Origin: Enterocloster aldenensis
GTDB lineage: Bacteria; Bacillota; Clostridia; Lachnospirales; Lachnospiraceae
Length of the DNA: 64,000 nucleotides
Direction of reading: 5' to 3'
Assembly (NCBI RefSeq): GCF_003434055.1
Contig: NZ_QVEX01000009.1
Location: 109,933 to 173,932, forward strand
A program made the position numbers and the translations under genes. How positions within the stretch are numbered: the first letter of the stretch is position 1; every line of letters begins with the position of its first letter. This document shows positions 59,180 through 64,000 of this stretch, one piece after another. The notes under the pieces were generated by a model. That model made no database searches. It was not told the origin of the DNA and saw only the letters and a list, made by a program, of their open reading frames with translations.

Positions 59180-59224
59180 CGCTATCCCCCAACTCTATCA
59201 ATCATTTACTGCCGGTTTCATAAA

Positions 59225-59251
59225 ACGCCGCCTGCTGCCCGCAAGCGGCGT
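59225..59251 (-). terminator. Intercistronic hairpin after the second DctP gene
   Basis: ACGCCGC and GCGGCGT pair around a 13-base loop and, reading leftward, are followed by TTTA. It lies between the binding protein and DctQ genes. It probably acts as a partial terminator or mRNA end that keeps permease levels below those of the binding protein. Confidence 0.6.
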
Positions 59252-59265
59252 CTGGCACCATGCCG

Positions 59266-60351
59266 TTACTTTACATTGGCATCTGACATTTCACATATGT
59301 TCTGGTACATATCCCAAAGCCCTGCGCCCTGGTCCTCCAGATAGGACTGGATGGCCGGCATCATGGCGTCCTTAAAGGCTTCACGGTCCACTTCGGTATT
59401 AATGGTCATACCTGCATCCATGCATTTCTGGCGGTAATCGTCCTTGTGCCCGTAGTAGAAATCATTGGTCCACTGCTGCATTTCCATGGATGTCTCATCC
59501 AGCCAGCCTTTCATCTCATCGTCCAGGCCATTGTAAAGGTCGGCAGAAATCAGGTTAAGGATAGTTGAATATACATGGTTTGTCTCATTTACATACTTCT
59601 GTACCTCATAAAAGCTGTTGTCATAAATCATGTCATATGGGTTTTCCTGCATCTCCACAACGCCCTGGCTCAAGGCGTTAAAGGTCTCCCCCAATGCAAT
59701 GGAGGAACACACCGCCCCTGCGCTGTTCCACATGTTAGTATGCAGCGTGTTGCCTGACATGCGCATCTTGCGTCCGTTTAAGTCGGCCGGGGTGTTAATC
59801 GGCACATTGGAGGTCAGCTGACGGGCGCCGCGCAGCTGGTACCACAGCACGTGGAATCCCGCTGTTTCAAAGTCATTCTTAATGGAGGTCCCAATATCAC
59901 TCTCAACCATGTTCTGCACATCTTCCTCAGAGTTGTAGGCCCATGGCGCTTCCAAAAGGGTTGCGCTGGGCGCGTATCCGTTAAAGGACCCGCCGGACAT
60001 GGTCATATCCGTTGTGCCCACCAGCATGCCTGCCAGGGAATCAGCTTCCGAGCCAGATGAACTGGAAGGATAAATCTCAACCACAAAACGTCCGCCGGAC
60101 TTTTTCTCCAGGCGTTTCTTAAACTCGGTTGCGGCCTGCCCCCATGGATGGTCCAGGGATACCGTCAGGTCGTACTTCAGCGTGACTGTTTCCCCTGCCG
60201 CAGAAGCCTCCTTGCTTTCCTCACCTGCTGCCTGGGTTTCCTTGTCCCCGGTCCCTGCCGCCTTGGTTGCGGATGTGCTGCCGGAACCGCATCCGAAAAG
60301 CAGGCCTGCGCTTAGTACCACGGAAGTGATAACTGCCAATCTTTTTTTCAT
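59266..60351 (-). CDS. dctP: TRAP transporter solute-binding lipoprotein (DctP), second system
   Basis: A 361-residue protein. The signal peptide MKKRLAVITSVVLSAGLLFGCG has a lipobox (LFGC), then a Ser/Thr/Ala/Glu-rich linker to about residue 55. The mature domain begins VTLKYDLTVSLDHPWGQAATEFKKRLEKKSGGRFVVEIYPS, and LNGRKMRMSGNTLHTNMW holds the ligand-carboxylate Arg position. CAGGAGG precedes the ATG. It lies between the epimerase and DctQ genes. Confidence 0.9.
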   Translation of the reverse strand: MKKRLAVITSVVLSAGLLFGCGSGSTSATKAAGTGDKETQAAGEESKEASAAGETVTLKYDLTVSLDHPWGQAATEFKKRLEKKSGGRFVVEIYPSSSSGSEADSLAGMLVGTTDMTMSGGSFNGYAPSATLLEAPWAYNSEEDVQNMVESDIGTSIKNDFETAGFHVLWYQLRGARQLTSNVPINTPADLNGRKMRMSGNTLHTNMWNSAGAVCSSIALGETFNALSQGVVEMQENPYDMIYDNSFYEVQKYVNETNHVYSTILNLISADLYNGLDDEMKGWLDETSMEMQQWTNDFYYGHKDDYRQKCMDAGMTINTEVDREAFKDAMMPAIQSYLEDQGAGLWDMYQNICEMSDANVK

Positions 60352-60390
60352 TTCATCGTCCTCCTGTATGAATGGTTTATTGTTACTGCT

Positions 60391-61074
60391 TTAAATAGCC
60401 CGTATCCTGTCTATGCAGGCAGCGTAATCCTCCTTCTGGAAAAACAGTTCCTGTTTCCCAAGGACAAACCCTTCCACGCCGCAGTTGTGATACAGGTCGC
60501 TGATAACTTCCCTTGTGGCCCCGCCGTCCAGAAGAAGGTGATAAGCAAGCCCATGTTCCTCCCTGTAACGGTTCAGTTCAATAAACTTCTGCCGCGTATA
60601 CGGCATGAACTCCCTTCCTGCAAACCCAGGATTCACTGCCATGATCATGACATAATCAGTAATCGGAAGCATGTCCTTAACGCTTTCAAGTGTGGTACAG
60701 GGATTCAGTATAAGGCCTGTTTTCTTGCCCTGCAGCTGAATCAGCTCCAGGGTCGCGGACGGGATCAGTTCTGACTCCGGGTGGATGTAGATGATGTCAG
60801 CCCCTGCCTGTGCTACCTTCTCTATGTAGTTGTGCGGATTCATGACCATCATATGGCAGTCGATTAATTTGTGGGCGCCCTGGTCCGTAACCCGCCGGAT
60901 CATCTCCAGTTCCCTTACAGACATCCCGAAGTTTGGAACAAATGTCCCATCCATCAAGTCCACATGATAAATATCCATATCCGTGGCATCCAGCTTCACG
61001 ACCTCTTCCCTGATGTTGTCGATTGCCAGGTTCAATATGGATGGGCACAGTAATTTGGGCCTTTTTTCCATCAT
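60391..61074 (-). CDS. Ribulose-phosphate 3-epimerase family protein
   Basis: A 227-residue TIM barrel of the Rpe/AlsE family. Metal and catalytic positions: CPSILNLA (Ser), YHVDLMDGTFVPNFGM (His, Asp), CHMMV (His) and LLDGGATREV (Asp). It interconverts phosphorylated ketoses, for example ribulose/xylulose 5-phosphate or allulose/fructose 6-phosphate. Because it heads a TRAP-dehydrogenase operon it is probably a specialised paralogue, not the pentose-phosphate-pathway enzyme (inference). The start MMEKRP has AAGGAG upstream. Confidence 0.88.
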   Translation of the reverse strand: MMEKRPKLLCPSILNLAIDNIREEVVKLDATDMDIYHVDLMDGTFVPNFGMSVRELEMIRRVTDQGAHKLIDCHMMVMNPHNYIEKVAQAGADIIYIHPESELIPSATLELIQLQGKKTGLILNPCTTLESVKDMLPITDYVMIMAVNPGFAGREFMPYTRQKFIELNRYREEHGLAYHLLLDGGATREVISDLYHNCGVEGFVLGKQELFFQKEDYAACIDRIRAI

Positions 61075-61115
61075 TATCAGCTCCTTCTTTATTATTCCTT
61101 GTTCGCATTTCCAAA

Positions 61116-61172
61116 AATGTATACTAGTATAACATCTGAGGAGAGTATATCACCTTACAAGTGCAAAATCAA
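61116..61172 (-). promoter_or_regulatory. Promoter and operator of the epimerase-TRAP operon
   Basis: Reading leftward, TTGATT (61167-61172), 17-base spacer and TATACT (61144-61149). Just past the predicted start lies the perfect palindrome TATACTAGTATA (61120-61131), part of AATGTATACTAG (61116-61127), which recurs exactly at 61462-61473 before the divergent GntR gene. This is a fitting repressor site. Confidence 0.72.
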
Positions 61173-61461
61173 CAAAGAATATCACTTTTGTTTTTATTTA
61201 CAAAATTAAAGCTAATTTTTTGTGCTATTTTTACAGTTTGATTGTTTATTTTTTATCAAATATGCCCTGTTGTTTTTTATGCCCCTCCCTATTTTTCTGC
61301 ATTTCCAGCGGAACATTTCGTTTCCGCATATTTTATTTCCTAAAATCTGGTATACACTTTATTCCACCTTTTATGCTTACGTTTCAACAGGCCAGAAACA
61401 TATCCATGTTATTTTTAATTTTAACTGTATTGATATTGAATTATTTTTTATCGTGTTATAG

Positions 61462-61473
61462 AATGTATACTAG
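61462..61473. promoter_or_regulatory. Second AATGTATACTAG site, before the GntR gene
   Basis: An exact copy of the 12-mer at the epimerase-TRAP promoter, about 100 bases before the GntR/FCD start codon. It points to autoregulation by the same protein. The MITE end starts three bases later, so part of the original site may have been replaced. Confidence 0.6.
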
Positions 61474-61475
61474 GT

Positions 61476-61500
61476 CGTGTTTGAAAATTGCTTTCCGTCA
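61476..61500. repeat. Solo end of the MITE-like repeat
   Basis: 25 bases identical in sequence to the left end of the element at 50185 from CGTGTTTGAAAATTGC onward (one C/T difference at the first base). Beyond it the sequences differ except for a weakly similar continuation, and no matching right end is found, so this is a truncated or diverged copy. Confidence 0.6.
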
Positions 61501-61571
61501 TCTGCACGATCCGGCAATCCGGCAAATGCCTGATTCAAATGTTTGAATACCTATGACAGACAGGAGTAATT

Positions 61572-62252
61572 ATGATTGAAACCCTTCAGACACCAGCAAA
61601 CCTGACCCAGATTGTCTACCAGCACCTGTGGCATGAGATTGCTTCCCTGCACCTGATGCCCGGCGAGAAGCTCAGTGAAGTGAAATTAGCCAAAGAATTC
61701 AGCTGCAGCCGCATACCGGTCCGCGAGGCAGTCCATCTCCTGGCCGCCGAAGACGCCCTGGAGGCCCGGCCCCAGCGGGGCAGCTTTGTAACACTGATTA
61801 ATGTGAAACAGCTTGAACGGATCCGTTATCTGCGCGAAGCATTGGAGTACAAGATCATGATGGACGGCTATCATTCCGGGTGTTTTGAATCCATTGTCCC
61901 ATATTTGGAATCCCTGGTAACACGGCAGGAGGAACTGCTGAACGCATCCGCATATGAGCTGGCATTCCAGCTGGACATGGAATTCCATAAGATATTTTAT
62001 AATATGACCCACAAGGAATTCGTGCTGGAGCATACCGGCGAAAAGGACATCCACTATATGAGGGCCCGTCTTTTAGCCCTCCGCCTGGAAAATCCCATCA
62101 TGATGCCCCACCAGCACCGCGCCATTGTGGAGTCCATTAAAAACCATGATGAGACAGGGCTGCAAAAAGCCATTTTCGGACACCTGAACAATGTAAACAT
62201 CATGTTTAACAAGCTTCATCCAGAGCTGGAACAATATGTGTGCAGGAATTAG
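61572..62252 (+). CDS. GntR-family regulator (FCD domain), divergent from the TRAP operon
   Basis: A 226-residue protein. Winged helix: LWHEIASLHLMPGEKLSEVKLAKEFSCSRIPVREAVHLLAAEDALEARPQRGSFVTLI. The FCD domain includes ELAFQLDMEFHKIFYNMTHK and HQHRAIVESIKN. It is divergent from the epimerase-TRAP-SDR-dehydrogenase operon and has matching AATGTATACTAG sites at both promoters, so it probably regulates that operon and itself. Its last codons lie in a 34-base tandem duplication. CAGGAGT precedes the ATG. Confidence 0.9.
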   Translation: MIETLQTPANLTQIVYQHLWHEIASLHLMPGEKLSEVKLAKEFSCSRIPVREAVHLLAAEDALEARPQRGSFVTLINVKQLERIRYLREALEYKIMMDGYHSGCFESIVPYLESLVTRQEELLNASAYELAFQLDMEFHKIFYNMTHKEFVLEHTGEKDIHYMRARLLALRLENPIMMPHQHRAIVESIKNHDETGLQKAIFGHLNNVNIMFNKLHPELEQYVCRN

Positions 62253-62298
62253 CAAGTCCGCATCACAATATGTGTGCAGGTATTAGCAAGTCCGCATC
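62231..62298. repeat. 34-bp tandem duplication at the end of the GntR gene
   Basis: Two adjacent 34-base copies, 62231-62264 and 62265-62298, differing at one base. The first copy includes the last codons and stop of the GntR gene; the second is downstream and non-coding. This looks like a fairly recent slippage or unequal-exchange event. Confidence 0.9.
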
Positions 62299-62334
62299 CC
62301 ATGCACATACCCCATACCGCCAAAACAGCGGCAG

Positions 62335-62389
62335 ACAAAAAAGAACGCATGGCATCTCCGGACACACATCCAAAAATGCCATACGTTCT
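62335..62389 (-). terminator. Terminator after the NERD-like gene
   Basis: AGAACGCATGGCAT (62342-62355) and ATGCCATACGTTCT (62376-62389) pair with one G-T wobble across 20 bases. Reading leftward from the stop at 62441 the stem ends in TTTTTT. It could also serve the convergent GntR transcript. Confidence 0.78.
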
Positions 62390-62440
62390 ATTCCATTTTT
62401 CTCTGTACAAATCATAAGATTCCCAATCAGGAAATCCCTG

Positions 62441-63184
62441 TCAGCCCTCCTGCTCCCTTTGTTTCTTATTCCTGCCCGCCTTCTTCTCCTTAATCTTGGC
62501 CAGCCGGGCAAGAACCTTGGTCATCTCCTTCACATCCACGTCCCCCCGTTTCAGGGAATCCGTGTTTTTCAGATGCTCCATGAACTGCTTCTGGGTGTAT
62601 ATGCGTGCAGAAGGCACGGCCTTAAGCGTCACACGTGAATTGGTGAAAACAGTCACAATATCCAGGTCCGCCTTCACACCTGCCTCGTCCATGGCAGCCC
62701 TGACCAGCTCATACTGTTCTTTGCAGACCGCCAGGGGATTGCGGAATGTTGTGTCCTGGCCATTCATATGCTGCTTCCATGGCCCGTCCTTTTCCCCGGG
62801 CATGACGACGCCGCCAAACCCCAGGCAATAGATACCTGTCACGCCGCTGGGCGCCACCAGGAACGCCACCAGCTGGGCCGTCTTACCTTTATATTCCACC
62901 AAACCCGGAGCAACCACTCCCATACCGTTTTTATTGGCCGTTTTTAACAGCTGGGAGACAAACACCGTCAGATCATTCCTGGTGCCGTTGTTCATCCTTG
63001 GTTCACGTCCCGCGCTTTTCTTTGGCGCCCCGTCCGCTCCATCCTGTTTCTTCTTCCTGCCCACGCCAAATAACAGTTCTGACAGGCTTTTGCCTGTACG
63101 CGACTGTACAATGGGCAGGACAAACATCAGAAGGACCGCCATCACAATCACAAATGCAATCTGCTCCGTGGATATTTTCTCCAT
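62441..63184 (-). CDS. Membrane-anchored NERD-like domain protein
   Basis: About 247 residues. One N-terminal membrane helix (AFVIVMAVLLMFVLPIV), a charged Lys/Asp/Gly linker, then a domain from about residue 75 with GVTGIYCLGFGGVVMPGEKDGPWKQHMNGQDTTFRNPLAVCKEQYELVRAAMDE and DIVTVFTNSRVTLK, resembling nuclease-related NERD domains (substrate Asp/Glu and a Lys in the core). The C-terminus is very basic (AKIKEKKAGRNKKQREQ). Such proteins are common in Firmicutes; the role is not settled. I use ATG 63184 with GAGGAG upstream. It is monocistronic here. Confidence 0.7.
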   Translation of the reverse strand: MEKISTEQIAFVIVMAVLLMFVLPIVQSRTGKSLSELLFGVGRKKKQDGADGAPKKSAGREPRMNNGTRNDLTVFVSQLLKTANKNGMGVVAPGLVEYKGKTAQLVAFLVAPSGVTGIYCLGFGGVVMPGEKDGPWKQHMNGQDTTFRNPLAVCKEQYELVRAAMDEAGVKADLDIVTVFTNSRVTLKAVPSARIYTQKQFMEHLKNTDSLKRGDVDVKEMTKVLARLAKIKEKKAGRNKKQREQEG

Positions 63185-63785
63185 AAGGTACTGCTCCTCT
63201 CTTGATTCCCGGCTTAAAGACCTTACCCGTGCCAAGCCGGACATGGGTATCTTCTTTAGGTTTCCTTAATGCAGCCAGCTTTATCCATTTCTCATATATC
63301 AGCAAAGGTTTGTTTATTATATCATGTTTTGTTTATAAATTCAATGTACCTTTGCATATCTTTACCACTATTTTCGTCTAATATTAATTTCTTTCCTGTC
63401 TGATTCCAGGAATTTTATTAACGCTTTTTTAACAAATATATTAGTTGCCCGTCCTTAACGAAACCTTAACGTTTTTCTTACATATTTTGGAAAAATATCG
63501 TAAAACAAATTGTTATTTTATCTGTTAATTTATGTTTTTGATTATAATATTCAAACTATTTTTTCGACACTTTTTGTGCGATATTTATATTTTATTGCGA
63601 TTTATTTCCGTTATTTATTATAAGTTTTGTATATTTCAAAATTTATTTTGTGACATATGCACATTTTTTATGCATCAAAACTGTAATTATAGTGTATGGA
63701 AATCATTCTCTCGATATGGCAGTATATCAGTATGTTTTCTTCTTCACAAAACAAGTCGAATTCACGAAAAAAAGGAGAGTAGGAT
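63185..63785. other. AT-rich intergenic region before the third TRAP binding protein
   Basis: About 600 bases, very AT-rich, without a convincing gene on either strand. It should hold the promoter and regulator sites of the TRAP gene starting at 63786; CATATGCACATTTTTTATGCATC near 63653-63676 contains a TGCA-flanked dyad but I could not define a promoter with confidence. Confidence 0.5.
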
Positions 63786-64000
63786 ATGAAAAAATCAAGA
63801 AAAGGCCTCACACTTATTTTAACAGCCGCAATGGCCCTGTCGCTGACAGCCTGCGCCAGCACCCCCTCCACTTCCGCAGCCCCGGCGCCCGCCGGTAATA
63901 CGGCTGCCGGCACAGACGCGCCGGCTGCTGCTGCCGATGATGGACAGACCTATGTGATCAACATCGGACACATCAATGATGAGCGCGATTCCTGGCATCT
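63786..64000 (+). CDS. TRAP transporter solute-binding lipoprotein, partial (third system)
   Basis: The first 71 codons are in the window; the gene runs past the right edge. The signal peptide MKKSRKGLTLILTAAMALSLTAC has a lipobox (LTAC), then an Ala/Pro/Ser/Gly/Thr-rich linker to about residue 52. The mature part begins YVINIGHINDERDSWH, a typical DctP start. AAAGGAGAG precedes the ATG. It implies another TRAP transporter operon beyond the window. Confidence 0.82.
   Translation, partial: MKKSRKGLTLILTAAMALSLTACASTPSTSAAPAPAGNTAAGTDAPAAAADDGQTYVINIGHINDERDSWH

Larger units (their letters stand above)
61173..61571. other. AT-rich divergent intergenic region
   Basis: No gene on either strand. 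It contains the second AATGTATACTAG copy (61462-61473) and the MITE left end (61476-61500). A short run with Phe/Ile/Leu-rich frames near 61220-61460 is low-complexity AT, not a gene. I could not define a clear promoter for the GntR gene. Confidence 0.55.

Noticed and set aside
61220..61460. Small hydrophobic protein in the AT-rich gap
   Set aside because: The Phe/Ile/Leu-rich frames come from low-complexity AT sequence and have no ribosome site.
1..64000. CRISPR arrays, tRNA and rRNA genes
   Set aside because: No regularly spaced repeats, no tRNA cloverleaf with CCA-type end and no rRNA-like blocks were noticed on reading both strands; small tRNAs cannot be wholly excluded without a covariance search.

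Overview
The window comes from a spore-forming Firmicute, most likely a gut Lachnospiraceae of the Enterocloster / Clostridium clostridioforme type. This is inferred from SpoIIID and a SipL-like DUF3794-LysM protein (endospore formation), Gram-positive ribosome binding sites, lipoprotein signal peptides, an rpsF-ssb-rpsR operon, and very many carbohydrate and organic-acid uptake systems. Base composition is balanced, with AT-rich promoters. I found no rRNA, tRNA or CRISPR array. Most of the window is accessory catabolism: self-contained modules, each with a transporter, a few enzymes and its own regulator, often with the operator visible in the promoter.

Layout. 0-4.9 kb: a minus-strand operon of PfkB kinase, amidohydrolase, YjbQ protein and MmsA/MmsB-type sugar ABC transporter, divergent from a GntR/UTRA regulator; the same 17-bp operator overlaps both promoters. 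5.0-13.6 kb: a LacI-headed operon of eight genes coupling a ribose-type ABC transporter (RbsB, RbsD, RbsA, RbsC) to M28 and M20 metallopeptidases and a ThuA/GATase1-like protein, with three GGGAACGTT-type operators. 13.6-24.4 kb: housekeeping and sporulation genes on the minus strand (rpsR, ssb, rpsF, DUF951, aldo/keto reductase, sirtuin, GNAT, DUF2156, SipL, TtcA-like, CysE, PrcB-like lipoprotein, IlvE). 24.4-36.5 kb: an AraC regulator with two HTH units, divergent from a cytoplasmic molybdopterin oxidoreductase plus ferredoxin subunit, then an EamA permease, a GH2 glycosidase, an ATPase-less sugar ABC transporter and a TetR regulator with its operator. 36.5-40.7 kb: PutP, SpoIIID, SWIM protein.

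40.9-48.2 kb: a FadR-type regulon of Asp/Glu-racemase-like protein, TRAP transporter (P, Q, M), regulator, cupin, BKACE (DUF849) and four-carbon acid sugar kinase (DUF1537). A shared 17-bp motif sits in the -35/-10 spacer of both promoters, the strongest regulatory signal here. 48.2-50.1 kb: an FMN riboswitch controlling RibU, then a creatininase-family gene. 50.1-51.7 kb: a scar with a MITE-like repeat, a chemoreceptor fragment, an AT-rich tag gene and a remnant of a conjugative-element Cys-rich VLP gene. 51.7-62.3 kb: a probable hexonate/hexuronate region (mannitol/fructuronate dehydrogenase, two Zn-alcohol dehydrogenases, an SDR, a second TRAP system, a pentulose-phosphate epimerase and two GntR/FCD regulators). 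62.4-64 kb: a membrane NERD-like protein and the start of a third TRAP binding protein.

Each catabolic module looks like uptake, oxidation or phosphorylation, then cleavage or isomerisation of an unusual sugar or sugar acid, kept off by its local repressor. Substrates cannot be assigned from sequence alone.
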